64,000 nucleotides of DNA from Sphingobacterium spiritivorum (GTDB taxonomy: Bacteria; Bacteroidota; Bacteroidia; Sphingobacteriales; Sphingobacteriaceae): positions 1,550,001 to 1,614,000 of the forward strand of contig NZ_CP068083.1 in the NCBI RefSeq assembly GCF_016725325.1, read 5' to 3'. The position numbers were made by a program, and so were the translations under genes. This document shows, piece after piece, positions 9,223 through 17,646 of the stretch. The number at the start of each line of letters is the position of its first letter. Positions within the stretch are counted from its first letter, which is position 1. Below the pieces are notes generated by a model. It made no database searches and was not told the DNA's origin. It saw only the letters and a list, made by a program, of their open reading frames with translations.

Positions 9223-9603
9223 CTAATCCCAGTCCAAAGCTCTCTTTTTGATAATGTAAATAAAGCCTAAAAGTAGCAGTCCCATAAAGACAAACATCTC
9301 AATCAAACCCTGCATACCAAACGATCTGAAATTGACTGCCCAAGGGTACATAAAGATCACTTCTATATCAAAAATGACAAATAGAATTGCGACCAGAAAG
9401 TATTTAATGGAAAAAGGTTGACGGGCATTTCCTTTTACTTCAACTCCGGATTCGAAGGAAGAAAGTTTATTCTCGGTTCTTACTTTGGGACCTATCATAT
9501 GGGTAATGATGATCGTTCCTACACCAAAGCTCACTGCCACAAGCAGTTGTATCAATATAGGTAAATAGTCGACGGGTGCACTGGCTAGGTTTACTGTTTC
9601 CAT
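9223..9603 (-). CDS. nuoA: NADH-quinone oxidoreductase subunit A
   Basis: First gene of the complex I operon, a 126-residue membrane subunit with three hydrophobic segments (about 14-36, 68-88 and 97-117). The conserved acidic loop appears as ENKLSSFESGVEVKGNARQPFSIKYFLVA, followed by FVIFDIEVIFMYPWA, whose Asp and Glu are family hallmarks. The only gap big enough for the operon's promoter is the region just after the terminator at 9669-9700, but I find no exact TANNTTTG element there. Confidence 0.95.
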   Translation of the reverse strand: METVNLASAPVDYLPILIQLLVAVSFGVGTIIITHMIGPKVRTENKLSSFESGVEVKGNARQPFSIKYFLVAILFVIFDIEVIFMYPWAVNFRSFGMQGLIEMFVFMGLLLLGFIYIIKKRALDWD

Positions 9604-9668
9604 GTGTACATTTTTTGGTTATTTATGTTTTAAAATTAGCATTTTATACGCTAAAATCCAAGATAATA

Positions 9669-9700
9669 AAAAAGGTGGCCGAAAAATCGGCCACCTTTTT
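9669..9700 (-). terminator. Strong intrinsic terminator after the TPR gene
   Basis: A 14-bp perfect stem (9669-9682 with 9687-9700) with a four-A loop, flanked by A and T tracts. It begins 21 bp past the TPR gene stop and lies before nuoA, so it separates the exbB-TPR unit from the nuo operon. Confidence 0.9.
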
Positions 9701-9721
9701 ATGTATTGTTTAGAAGCTGAA

Positions 9722-11440
9722 TTACAGCGCCTCCATATACGATTTAGCAAACTCATCAGCAGGATTAATAGCTAATGTAGCCTGGAAGAATTCTTTTGCT
9801 TTAGGATTGTTACCTTTTGCATAATTGAATACTCCTAAATAGTTGTTTGCATCAACTAAATAATCATTGTTTTTTGGATCTGCAGGTTTTGATTTGATCA
9901 CTTCAATCAATTTTGTGAATGAAGGAACAAATAATCCTTGCATTTTCTCTGGCTCTTCCAGATTATCCAAACCTAATTGTGCAAAACCTCTGTAGTATAG
10001 AGCAGGAATTAAGTATTTGTCAACAACTTCTTGTTTAGTAGCACCGATAACAACACCGAAAGCTTTATCCGCTTTATCAAAGAATGGTTTACCATCTTCT
10101 TCAGCAGAAACTTTTTTCTGACCTAAGTTGTAGTTGATCTCTCCGATGTAGTAGTTAGCATCATAATAATACTCTGACTCAGGCATTGAACCCGGGATTT
10201 CGAAAATCTTAGCAGCTGCTACCATGTCGCGATCCTGATATCTTGCAAATGCAGTCTCAGCGATTTCAGGTAACAATTCTTCTTTATCTAATTCAACTGC
10301 TTTTTTCAGAAATTCCAATCCTTTATCTGCAGCAGCAGATGAAGCACCGGTTGTATCTGCAGAAGCAACACCGATATTAGCCAAACCAGCGAACAAGTAG
10401 TCACGAGAGATTACACGCTCAGGTTTCATTTTAGTGAACAATGAATTAAGATACTCTGCTGATTTAGCGTAGTTTTTATCCTGATTGTAAGAGATATAAC
10501 CTAAATAACGGTAAATTTTAGGATCGATATCCGGATTTTTAGCCAGTTCTTCAGAAACAGATTTCAATTCTGCATACTCACGAGCATATACCAGGAAATC
10601 TGCATATCTGATTTTTGCCTCTAAAGACTTGTCACCAGTTAGTTCGATATACTTTTTATATGCATCAACACCTTGTTTATTGATCTCTTTGTATTTTGCC
10701 TCATCATCAATTTTCAGGGAAGAAAGGTGATAAGTCTCCGCCAATTCACGGTAAGTAGGGGCATAGTTAGGGAATTCCTGACTTAATGCAGTCAAAGATT
10801 CAATAGCTACGTCATATGCCTGTGCTCTACGTGTGATCACAGCCTGACCGATTTTTGCACGAATCAATGCTTCATCCAGAGAAATCGCATCACGATACTG
10901 AACATAAGCCAGACTGGACTCATTCATACCTGCATAAGCATCACCCAATGCCAAAGGTACCAATGCATCTTTTGCATTTTTAGCTTTTGCCTGAGTCAGA
11001 TACTCCAATGCTTTTGCGAAATCCGGTTTAGGAGCATCGATCAAAGCACGACCTGAAAAATATAATGGTAAGTAATCCTTCTTACCTAAGTTTGAAGTTG
11101 CTGTTGTAAACTTCTGTTCAGCAGCAGAGTTATTGTTGTTTTTTAAATCAACAATACCCAGACCAACACTGTTTAACTGCGACTTAGGGTCGTTAGTCAA
11201 ACCATTGTTAAAGATAATAGCAGCTGAATCCACTTTATCATTTACCAGGTAAATCTGACCTAAGTAAAAGTAATTGTCTCCATCCTTTGGTTTTTTCTGA
11301 ACCAAGTTCTCCAAAATACCTTTTGCCTTATCATATTGCTCGGCCTCCATTGCAGCTTGAGCATCCTTCAAGCTCTGCGCACTTGCTGTTCCTACAGCTC
11401 CTGCAAATAATAGACTTAAAAATAATTTGCTTTTTGTCAT
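9722..11440 (-). CDS. Exported tetratricopeptide-repeat protein, last gene of the ExbBD-TonB unit
   Basis: A 572-residue protein with a Sec signal peptide (MTKSKLFLSLLFAGAVGTASAQ, likely cleaved after Ala21-Gln or close by) followed by TPR-like helical repeats over most of its length, for example AAMEAEQYDKAKGILENLVQ and GDNYFYLGQIYLVNDKVDSA near the N-terminus and NDYLVDANNYLGVFNYAKGN near the C-terminus. No catalytic motif is visible. It is the last gene of a unit that starts at exbB, 39 bp after the PstS-like gene, and a strong terminator follows. Probably a periplasmic scaffold or partner of the TonB/PstS-like proteins; that role is inferred from context only. Confidence 0.85.
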   Translation of the reverse strand: MTKSKLFLSLLFAGAVGTASAQSLKDAQAAMEAEQYDKAKGILENLVQKKPKDGDNYFYLGQIYLVNDKVDSAAIIFNNGLTNDPKSQLNSVGLGIVDLKNNNNSAAEQKFTTATSNLGKKDYLPLYFSGRALIDAPKPDFAKALEYLTQAKAKNAKDALVPLALGDAYAGMNESSLAYVQYRDAISLDEALIRAKIGQAVITRRAQAYDVAIESLTALSQEFPNYAPTYRELAETYHLSSLKIDDEAKYKEINKQGVDAYKKYIELTGDKSLEAKIRYADFLVYAREYAELKSVSEELAKNPDIDPKIYRYLGYISYNQDKNYAKSAEYLNSLFTKMKPERVISRDYLFAGLANIGVASADTTGASSAAADKGLEFLKKAVELDKEELLPEIAETAFARYQDRDMVAAAKIFEIPGSMPESEYYYDANYYIGEINYNLGQKKVSAEEDGKPFFDKADKAFGVVIGATKQEVVDKYLIPALYYRGFAQLGLDNLEEPEKMQGLFVPSFTKLIEVIKSKPADPKNNDYLVDANNYLGVFNYAKGNNPKAKEFFQATLAINPADEFAKSYMEAL

Positions 11441-11479
11441 AATCTATTTGTGTTCTATTTATATTTTCTAAATAACGAA

Positions 11480-12430
11480 TTATTCTACTTTATCCCTAAT
11501 AATTATTTCTCTACCCGGCATTGTTGCAGGCACTAAATCTGCCTTTAACATAATTCGCTGACCTCTGTCTCCTGTCAGGAAAGCAGAGAAGCCGACTCCA
11601 AGTCCCATGTCCGGTTGATAATTTAAAATATACACCGGACGACTTAATACATACAAACCCTCTGCCAAAGTTGACTGATTTGGTAGATAAAATTTATTAT
11701 CTCCTTCTTTTGTTAACGAATTTTGCACGCTTAAGGTACGAATTTTATCTTTATTCTGAAAAGAACGTTTTGCATTTAGCCATTGATCATAGCTAATAAT
11801 CCCTATTCCATCTGTATGTTCGGCCACATAAGAAAGGACTTCTTCTCCATTTTCCATGGCTTTCAATCCTTTTCCCGAAATTTTTTCAATTTTGCCAATA
11901 TCTTTTAATTGACGTAGCGTGCTCGAATTGACATTATCCAGTATTAACGAATAATTCTGTCCGATATTTTCACCCTTTAATATTTTTACCACATTTTCAA
12001 CGGTAATACTTGTATCCGCACGGCCTGTATTACTAATAAAAACGACCGCATCCGTAGCTATCTGAAATACTTTGGGAGATATAGATTTCTTTTTAAAATA
12101 CTCTTCCTCACTTGCCGACAGCTTTCTTGTCATTATTGCAGTCTTAGCCCGATCCTGCAACAACAGATTAATTCCTTTTACCTCCGGCGCTGAAACTAAT
12201 TCGATTTTGGAGTCCTTATAAGAATTCTGAAAAACATCTACCTGTTCTTCTATAATAGGTAAAAGAGTTTCATCTACTATTACAGATAGTCTTCCATTTA
12301 AAATATCTCCATGCTTTGCCTTTTCCTCATCGGATCCATCTTTAGAACTACGACTGCTACAAGATGTAAACACAGCCAGGCTTGTGGCAACTGCCAACAT
12401 AAAAATCCGAAAGCTTACCTTTTTGTTCAT
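11480..12430 (-). CDS. PstS-like substrate-binding lipoprotein
   Basis: The open frame extends upstream to 12511, but that would overlap the preceding gene and put a hydrophobic stretch before the signal peptide. The ATG at 12430 gives a clean lipoprotein signal, MNKKVSFRIFMLAVATSLAV followed by FTSC with the lipid Cys at residue 24, leaving 316 residues. The mature part resembles PstS-type (PBP_like_2) binding proteins: a first beta strand GRLSVIVDETLLPIIEEQVDVF, the TDAVVFISN strand, ENVVKILKGE, and GIGIISYDQW. No pstC, pstA or pstB is nearby; the neighbours are tonB/exbBD and a TPR gene. The ligand could be phosphate, but it may equally be a different anion or a structural role. Confidence 0.8.
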   Translation of the reverse strand: MNKKVSFRIFMLAVATSLAVFTSCSSRSSKDGSDEEKAKHGDILNGRLSVIVDETLLPIIEEQVDVFQNSYKDSKIELVSAPEVKGINLLLQDRAKTAIMTRKLSASEEEYFKKKSISPKVFQIATDAVVFISNTGRADTSITVENVVKILKGENIGQNYSLILDNVNSSTLRQLKDIGKIEKISGKGLKAMENGEEVLSYVAEHTDGIGIISYDQWLNAKRSFQNKDKIRTLSVQNSLTKEGDNKFYLPNQSTLAEGLYVLSRPVYILNYQPDMGLGVGFSAFLTGDRGQRIMLKADLVPATMPGREIIIRDKVE

Positions 12431-12476
12431 ACAGCTATAGATTAGATAAATACTAAAAAGATTAATTGATATGATT

Positions 12477-12722
12477 TTAATCCCTAAAATTATTTTGCCA
12501 AAGTCTCGCAAATCTCATGAAAGAGTAGACGATAAGCAAAATCCCGAAAAAAGTACGATAGGTCGGATTAATTTCTAACGGAAAGTTATTCCAGAAGATG
12601 ATAAGAAGCCCCAGCACGAAGTAAAGGCCAAACATAAATAGTCCTAAAATGGACAGAAATCGCTTTAGAGGCGATTTCTGTCTGTAACTATTCGTACTAT
12701 TGTTAAATTTGTTACTTGTCAC
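12477..12722 (-). CDS. Small two-helix membrane protein of the TonB unit
   Basis: An 81-residue protein with a basic, Ser/Asn-rich N-terminus, then two hydrophobic segments (about residues 22-46 and 57-72) and a short basic C-terminal tail. It starts 3 bp after the tonB stop and lies before the PstS-like gene, so co-transcription is near certain. I do not recognise a named family. Its place suggests an accessory membrane component, but the sequence shows no functional motif. Confidence 0.8.
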   Translation of the reverse strand: MTSNKFNNSTNSYRQKSPLKRFLSILGLFMFGLYFVLGLLIIFWNNFPLEINPTYRTFFGILLIVYSFMRFARLWQNNFRD

Positions 12723-12725
12723 AAA

Positions 12726-13604
12726 TTATTGATTAATAGTGTTTAATCGAATTGGCAATGTATATGCTACACGTACCGGACGTCCGTTTTGTATACCTGG
12801 AGACCATTTTTTAGCCTTTTTCAGTAACGTTACGGCAGCCTGACCTGTACCATATTGTAAGTCACGTTGTACTTTGATGTCAGTAAGACTACCATCTTTC
12901 TCTACAACGAATGACACTTGAACCACACCATTAACACCTTGCTCTAATGCAGCTGAAGGATATTGGTAGTTATCGCCGATCCATTTCATGAAAGTTTTCA
13001 TACCGCCCGGTGGCTCTGGATTCACCTCTACCGCAGTAAAGATTTCATTCGAACCGGTACCGTCAGGAGAACCTTTTTCTGTACCCGTTACAGCACCATC
13101 GACTTTCTTAGGACCAAATTCACCTGTAGGAACGCCAGATGCACCTTTAGTACCTTTAAGCGTAATACGAGCAGGAGTTTTCTTGTCGTCTTTGAAGTCT
13201 TCCTGAGCAGCTACTTCTTCTTTCACTTGATTTTTAGGAACTACTTTAGGCTCTGGAAAACGGATAAGGTCTTCAGCAGGCGGTTCCTGAGCAATACGCT
13301 GTGGTTGTTCTTCCGCCGGAAGAGGCTCTTCTTCCTCTTTTGGCGGCTCCGGGATTTCCAAATCTTCCAGGGTCACTTCCGTGATTACTGGAGGTGGTTC
13401 TACCGGCTTATCTGGAATCAACTTGATGTTGAAAATCTTTGGAATACTCAAAAGGATAACTAACCCTATAACAGCTGCTAAACCAACGTTAGTCGCTCTT
13501 GGTGCCAGTTTACGAAGCTGATAAGCTCCATATTCCTTATTTCTATTCGCAAAAACAACGTCTAGCCATTCCTTTTTGAATAAATCTAATTTTGAACCAA
13601 ACAT
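12726..13604 (-). CDS. tonB: TonB-family energy transducer
   Basis: Couples the ExbB/ExbD proton-driven motor to outer-membrane receptors. The 292-residue protein has a cytoplasmic N-terminus, one transmembrane segment at about residues 38-58, then a Pro/Glu-rich periplasmic spacer (EPPKEEEEPLPAEEQPQ) and a C-terminal TonB domain from about 205 (YPSAALEQGVNGVVQVSFVV, ending RPVRVAYTLPIRL). The cytoplasmic N-terminal stretch WLDVVFANRNKEYGAYQLRK is a conserved feature of Bacteroidota TonBs. It follows the second exbD by 36 bp. Confidence 0.92.
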   Translation of the reverse strand: MFGSKLDLFKKEWLDVVFANRNKEYGAYQLRKLAPRATNVGLAAVIGLVILLSIPKIFNIKLIPDKPVEPPPVITEVTLEDLEIPEPPKEEEEPLPAEEQPQRIAQEPPAEDLIRFPEPKVVPKNQVKEEVAAQEDFKDDKKTPARITLKGTKGASGVPTGEFGPKKVDGAVTGTEKGSPDGTGSNEIFTAVEVNPEPPGGMKTFMKWIGDNYQYPSAALEQGVNGVVQVSFVVEKDGSLTDIKVQRDLQYGTGQAAVTLLKKAKKWSPGIQNGRPVRVAYTLPIRLNTINQ

Positions 13605-13640
13605 AATTTCTTATTTTTTTGCGTTTAAAATTTTATAAAA

Positions 13641-14192
13641 CTAGTCGTTATACAAATTCTCACGCTTTAACACATCTATTTCTTCAGGAGTGATTTTTGA
13701 AATCATATAGCGTTTGATATCTACAATTTTCATCTCATCTAATACATCGACAAGATTACGTTGAACAGATTTCTCACTAGGTCTGATTACTACGATCAAA
13801 TCCTTTCCTCCAGCAGCAGCCGGAACTCTTGCTTTCATTTCAGTAATGACTTTACGAAGACCGTCCTTACCATAATCAATGGCTGTAGGAGGGGTAATCG
13901 GACTTTTTAATTGTCCGTAGTACCATAAAATCTTATTGTCAGAACCTAATAATAATGTGATAGAACGGTTATCTGCAATCTCGAGATTGTCAGTAGCGTC
14001 CATTTTATTCTTATCAGGCATTGCAACGTCCATCGCTTGAGGCTTGTTTAAAGACGTAGTTAACATGAAGAAAGTAATCAATAAGAACGCAAGATCAACC
14101 ATGGCTGTCAAATCGACTTTACCACCATTTTTCTTACTTCTTACTTTGCCACCTTTCCCCTGTTTACCGGAGTCTTGATTTAATTCTGCCAT
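13641..14192 (-). CDS. exbD: ExbD/TolR-type proton channel subunit (second copy)
   Basis: 183-residue biopolymer transport protein. A basic N-terminus precedes one transmembrane helix at about residues 27-46 (VDLTAMVDLAFLLITFFMLT) with the essential membrane Asp at residue 33. A periplasmic domain follows. It works with ExbB as the motor for TonB. It is one of two tandem ExbD genes that differ in the periplasmic domain, so they probably form heteromeric motors or serve different transducers. Gap to the preceding exbD is 31 bp. Confidence 0.93.
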   Translation of the reverse strand: MAELNQDSGKQGKGGKVRSKKNGGKVDLTAMVDLAFLLITFFMLTTSLNKPQAMDVAMPDKNKMDATDNLEIADNRSITLLLGSDNKILWYYGQLKSPITPPTAIDYGKDGLRKVITEMKARVPAAAGGKDLIVVIRPSEKSVQRNLVDVLDEMKIVDIKRYMISKITPEEIDVLKRENLYND

Positions 14193-14223
14193 TTTCTTCT
14201 ATTTAATTAAAATGAGACGTTAA

Positions 14224-14880
14224 TTATTCGTTACCTTTTAGACCTGTTACAAAACTGAATTTGTTCTGCTTTTGGTTACGAAGAGTCTCAATTACTAAAT
14301 TAATTGATGGATACTTCTCGTTAGCATCTGCTTTGATTGCAATTTTCATCGGTCCCGGATCAACAAAATCCTTCTCGCTTTCTTTTTCTTTTGTAATCTC
14401 AGCTGTTGCTAATCTTGCTGACTGAACCCAATGATACAATTCGTTTGTATTATTCTCTGTACTATCAACAGGAATACCTGTTTGCACTCCCGGCTGTACA
14501 CGTTGACTCACGTCAAGTGTCAAAAGCTGGCGCAAATTCTTAATCGGAACACCAAAATCCTCAGCTAATTCGAATTTTGTGTAATCCTCTTGAGAGAATT
14601 GAATATTGTACTTCGCCGACATTCTTTCTAACATCCTTTTACGAACTTCACGTTCTTTCACTCCGAAGAACACTTTTCCTTCTCCACCGATTGTGATAAT
14701 ACCAAGATTAGTATCCGGCAATTTATCTTTTGTGGTAGAAGCTGGTGTGTCTACAGGGAATGCTTCCGGTTGACGTGCTGTAGATGTCAATACGAAGAAT
14801 GTAAGAAGCAAGAAGGATACGTCACACATGGCTGTCATGTCGATGGACGTACTCGTTCTTTTTACTTTAGCTTTTCCCAT
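14224..14880 (-). CDS. exbD: ExbD/TolR-type proton channel subunit (first copy)
   Basis: 218-residue ExbD-like protein. The single transmembrane helix SIDMTAMCDVSFLLLTFFVL (residues 12-31) carries the proton-conducting Asp20. The periplasmic domain is longer than in the second copy, with an insertion around residues 75-150, and ends with KIAIKADANEKYPSINLVIE, the usual ExbD C-terminal strand-helix. It is separated from exbB by 98 bp containing a long hairpin at 14938-14966. Confidence 0.93.
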   Translation of the reverse strand: MGKAKVKRTSTSIDMTAMCDVSFLLLTFFVLTSTARQPEAFPVDTPASTTKDKLPDTNLGIITIGGEGKVFFGVKEREVRKRMLERMSAKYNIQFSQEDYTKFELAEDFGVPIKNLRQLLTLDVSQRVQPGVQTGIPVDSTENNTNELYHWVQSARLATAEITKEKESEKDFVDPGPMKIAIKADANEKYPSINLVIETLRNQKQNKFSFVTGLKGNE

Positions 14881-14937
14881 TTTTCTTTACTTCTAAAATT
14901 AATTACTCAATATACTTTGACTATATGATGCTTTTCG

Positions 14938-14966
14938 TTTTACGATTCCATAAAAGAATCGTAAAA
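14938..14966 (-). other. Intercistronic hairpin between exbB and exbD
   Basis: An 11-bp perfect stem (14938-14948 with 14956-14966, loop of 7) in the 98-bp gap, extended by a second complementary pair tgatg/catca at 14926-14930 and 14969-14973. No T-tract follows on the minus strand, so it is not a standard terminator. It could be an mRNA processing or stability element that sets the ExbB to ExbD ratio; that is inference. Confidence 0.6.
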
Positions 14967-14978
14967 AACATCAGATTC

Positions 14979-15809
14979 TTATTTGTGGTTAGCCGCGTAC
15001 GTTTGTACGATTGAGAAACCAGCCTCGTCAATTGAGTAAGTTAATTTATCGATTTTTGCAGTAAGGATGTTATACATTACGATAGCGAATGTAGAAGTCG
15101 CGATACCTGTTGCTGTATTGATAAGGGCCTCAGAGATACCGTTTGCTAATTTAGCTGAATCCGGAGCACCACCTGTTGCTAATGCAGAGAAGGCCTTGAT
15201 CATACCTGTTACTGTACCTAATAGACCTGTCAACGTACCGATAGAAACTAATGTTGCTATAACGTTTAAGTTTTTCTCCAACATAGGCATTTCCAATGCT
15301 GTTGTCTCTTCGATTTCTTTTTGGATAGCCAATGCTGATTTTTCTGAATCAAGACCTGGGTTAGCAGAAACGTCTTTGTATTTCAATAAACCTGCTTTGA
15401 TTACGTTTGCAACAGAACCTTTTTGTTTGTCACACTCAGCGATAGCTGTGTCAATGTTACCACCGTTGATTAACGTTTGTACTTTTCTTACGAAGTTACC
15501 AACATTACCAGTACCTGAAGCTTTGTTGATAACGATCAAGCGTTCGATAGAGAAAACCCACACCATTAAGAATAAACCGATAAGGATAGGTACGATAGCA
15601 CCAGCGTGGTATACCATTCCTAAGTAGTTTCCTGGAAGAGGTTGGTTTTCTGGATTATTTTCCTGGAAGTTAGAAGGTGCTCCCATTACATATTTCCATA
15701 CTACGAAACCAACAATGAAACAAATGATGATTGCTAAACTTGCAAATAGGGAACCTGAATTTCCGCTCTCTTGTTTTGCAGGACTAGTTGTTTTTGGTGC
15801 GTTTGCCAT
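14979..15809 (-). CDS. exbB: MotA/TolQ/ExbB-type proton channel protein
   Basis: 276-residue inner-membrane motor subunit, first gene of the TonB energising unit. One transmembrane segment lies at about residues 22-43 near the N-terminus, another at 70-92 (AIVPILIGLFLMVWVFSIERL), a long cytoplasmic stretch follows, and the core pair is at about 167-195 and 215-250 (LNVIATLVSIGTLTGLLGTVTGMIKAF and NTATGIATSTFAIVMYNIL). Those last segments are the family signature, with the conserved Thr/Gly residues of the channel. The N-terminus is Ser/Lys-rich. A long frame on the opposite strand (15067-15627) is a shadow. Confidence 0.95.
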   Translation of the reverse strand: MANAPKTTSPAKQESGNSGSLFASLAIIICFIVGFVVWKYVMGAPSNFQENNPENQPLPGNYLGMVYHAGAIVPILIGLFLMVWVFSIERLIVINKASGTGNVGNFVRKVQTLINGGNIDTAIAECDKQKGSVANVIKAGLLKYKDVSANPGLDSEKSALAIQKEIEETTALEMPMLEKNLNVIATLVSIGTLTGLLGTVTGMIKAFSALATGGAPDSAKLANGISEALINTATGIATSTFAIVMYNILTAKIDKLTYSIDEAGFSIVQTYAANHK

Positions 15810-16251
15810 TTTTACTAAATTTTAGATTTTTTACTGTTGTTTAATATAATGTTTAATTCAATTATGTGCAATCTAGATCTATATCTGTTACTCATGTGAG
15901 AAACAAATATAGCATTTTGTAATAAAAATAAAATTAATGTTGCATTAAAATACAATTTTCTAAATTTTCATTTTGATTTTCACGTTTTAAAACGAACAAT
16001 ACATCAGCAGAATCATTGCCCGTCATTCTTATCTTGTCAAAATCATGCTTAATGCTGTAATTTTTTACAATGAAAACCATTTTTTTTTTGATATGCAAAT
16101 TAATAAATCATTAAGTGTTAAAAATAAGTAAGTGATTACTCACATGAATACTCTTGTAACTAAGTGTTTTTTAAACGTCAAATTATGAGAGTTATTGCAT
16201 CAGTTCTGTTACAAAAAGTTAAGGTTCAGGTTATAAATGATGTGTAAACAA
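15810..16251. other. 442-bp gene-free region upstream of exbB
   Basis: AT-rich, with homopolymer runs, between the SUI1-like gene and exbB (both minus). I see no convincing gene. It holds a candidate exbB promoter (15904-15911) and a short sequence CTCATGTGAG at 15891-15900 whose near inverted copy CTCACATGAA lies at 16138-16147. A 20-codon frame on the plus strand (16185-16247) has no supporting evidence. No tRNA-like or terminator hairpin was seen. Confidence 0.5.
15904..15911 (-). promoter_or_regulatory. Candidate -7 promoter element for exbB
   Basis: On the minus strand this reads TATATTTG, an exact match to the Bacteroidetes -7 element TANNTTTG. It would give an exbB leader of about 90 nt. 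No good TTTG -33 box is found at the usual spacing. Confidence 0.4.
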
Positions 16252-16602
16252 CTATCCGCCAACGACTTTGACTTTATAGCTGTCCTGGTTCAACAAGTCA
16301 ACTATTTTTTGTTTAAAATCACCTTGAATCATAATTTCACCATTTTTAGATGTCCCGCCAACTCCACATTTTTGCTTCAATTTTTTTGCTAGGATTTCCA
16401 GGTCGGCATCCGAACCTATGAAACCGGTTACAATTGTAACAACTTTTCCCTTTCTCATTTTGCGGTCAAGCATTACCTTCAGCAACTGCTTATTGGCTGG
16501 AAGTGTCTCTGCTTCTTCTGTAATATCGCTCTCCTGATAATCAAAATCGTCAGAAGTGGAATATACAATTCCTTCAAAACGTTGTTTTTTATGCTTATTC
16601 AT
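16252..16602 (-). CDS. SUI1/YciH-like translation initiation factor
   Basis: 116-residue homologue of eukaryotic eIF1 and bacterial YciH. After an acidic N-terminus of about 35 residues the SUI1 domain begins: MLDRKMRKGKVVTIVTGFIG, then LEILAKKLKQKCGVGGTSKNG and GEIMIQGDFKQKIVDLL. The KKCGVGG-type loop and the IxIQGD segment are the family's signature. In bacteria it modulates initiation fidelity on some mRNAs. It starts 9 bp after the lipid kinase gene, so the two are probably co-transcribed. Confidence 0.9.
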   Translation of the reverse strand: MNKHKKQRFEGIVYSTSDDFDYQESDITEEAETLPANKQLLKVMLDRKMRKGKVVTIVTGFIGSDADLEILAKKLKQKCGVGGTSKNGEIMIQGDFKQKIVDLLNQDSYKVKVVGG

Positions 16603-16611
16603 AGAACTAAG

Positions 16612-17490
16612 TTAACAAATTATCCGAAGTGATTTTGGTAAGATTCGTATATCCAGTTTTTTGCCTAACTCAAACGGCTCCCCATCTACATGCGCTGCGC
16701 CATCCTTTTCACGTTCAATAGTGATTTCTTTCCCCGGAATGATTTCTACATACTCGGACTGATCTGCAGATTTATTAAACAGGTGAAACACCATCATAGG
16801 CAAGGTATAAAGTGGAAACTTGTGCACAATACAAACATCCAGCACACCGTCGTTAACAGATGCCTGAGGAGCGATATACGCATTATTTCCATACTGTGGA
16901 GAATTAGCGACACTGATCATGAAGGCCTCCCGCTCATACTGCACCCCGTCAATGGTCAGTTTATACATGCAGGGCTTATAATTACTGAGTACATTAATAG
17001 CTGATTTGAGATACCCTATAGGACCTCTTATATTTTCATTGGCAAAGCGGTCACTCACGGATGCATCAAATCCAATACCTGCTATATTGAAAAAATTACG
17101 GTCATTGATCAGACCGGAATCTACTTCTACAGCCTCAAATCGGTTTAGCCTACGCAGTGCAGCAGCTTCATTCATCGGAATACCCAGATATAAGGCCAGC
17201 CCATTTCCCGAACCTTCGGGAATAATCCCCAAAGGAATATCCGAGCCCACCAATGCAGAGCCCAATTCGTTGATGGTCCCGTCTCCGCCAACAGCTACAA
17301 CGGCATCGTACTTTTCTTCAATTGCCAGTTTTCCAAGTTCATACGCATGATTGGGATGGTTAGTTTGTTGAAAAGTAGGATTAAATTTCTGAAGATCTAA
17401 TACCTCAAGAACCTGCTTATTGAACGCAGTCTTTCGTTTTCCTCCCGAAATAGGGTTGACGACAAATAATATTCGCTTTCTCTCGGCCAT
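16612..17490 (-). CDS. YegS/BmrU-like lipid (diacylglycerol) kinase
   Basis: 292-residue soluble lipid kinase of the DAGK catalytic-domain family. Visible motifs are the N-terminal FVVNPISGGKRK, the nucleotide-binding VAVGGDGTINELGSAL near residues 64-80, IPLGIIPEGSGNGLALYLGI, and NIAGIGFDASVSDRF. The C-terminal half ends with the typical IEREKDGAAHVDGEPF segment. Substrate could be diacylglycerol or another lipid alcohol; it cannot be read from sequence. On the minus strand TATCTTTA at 17526-17519 may be its -7 element. Confidence 0.9.
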   Translation of the reverse strand: MAERKRILFVVNPISGGKRKTAFNKQVLEVLDLQKFNPTFQQTNHPNHAYELGKLAIEEKYDAVVAVGGDGTINELGSALVGSDIPLGIIPEGSGNGLALYLGIPMNEAAALRRLNRFEAVEVDSGLINDRNFFNIAGIGFDASVSDRFANENIRGPIGYLKSAINVLSNYKPCMYKLTIDGVQYEREAFMISVANSPQYGNNAYIAPQASVNDGVLDVCIVHKFPLYTLPMMVFHLFNKSADQSEYVEIIPGKEITIEREKDGAAHVDGEPFELGKKLDIRILPKSLRIIC

Positions 17491-17629
17491 AAAGGTCTTT
17501 ACTTGTATTTTTTCCGGATAAAGATAGACAAAAGCCCGTATACATAATGAATGTTAATTTTAATATCATTGAATTTTCATTTTTAATTGTAGAGTATAAA
17601 ATTGAATTTTATATTTCGTCAAAGAGTTG

Positions 17630-17637
17630 TAGCTTTG
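17630..17637 (+). promoter_or_regulatory. Candidate -7 promoter element for metK
   Basis: TAGCTTTG matches TANNTTTG exactly. The predicted transcript starts near 17642, just before the first helix of the riboswitch candidate, which supports both calls. The upstream -33 box is weak (TTG at 17602 is 25 bp away). Confidence 0.6.
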
Positions 17638-17646
17638 CCGAACAAT

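Noticed and set aside
12431..12511. N-terminal extension of the PstS-like gene to 12511
   Set aside because: It overlaps the preceding membrane protein gene and places a hydrophobic stretch before an intact lipoprotein signal that begins at 12430.
14938..14966. Calling the exbB-exbD hairpin an intrinsic terminator
   Set aside because: No T-tract follows the stem on the minus strand, and exbD is clearly part of the same gene set.
15067..15627. A 186-codon open frame antisense to exbB
   Set aside because: Composition mirrors the highly conserved exbB codons on the other strand and the product shows no domain or signal; it is a shadow.
16185..16247. A 20-codon plus-strand frame beginning MRVIASVLLQKVKVQV, faintly reminiscent of the N-terminus of D-aminoacyl-tRNA deacylase
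   Set aside because: Too short, no promoter or initiation signal, and no downstream sequence that continues the resemblance in any frame.
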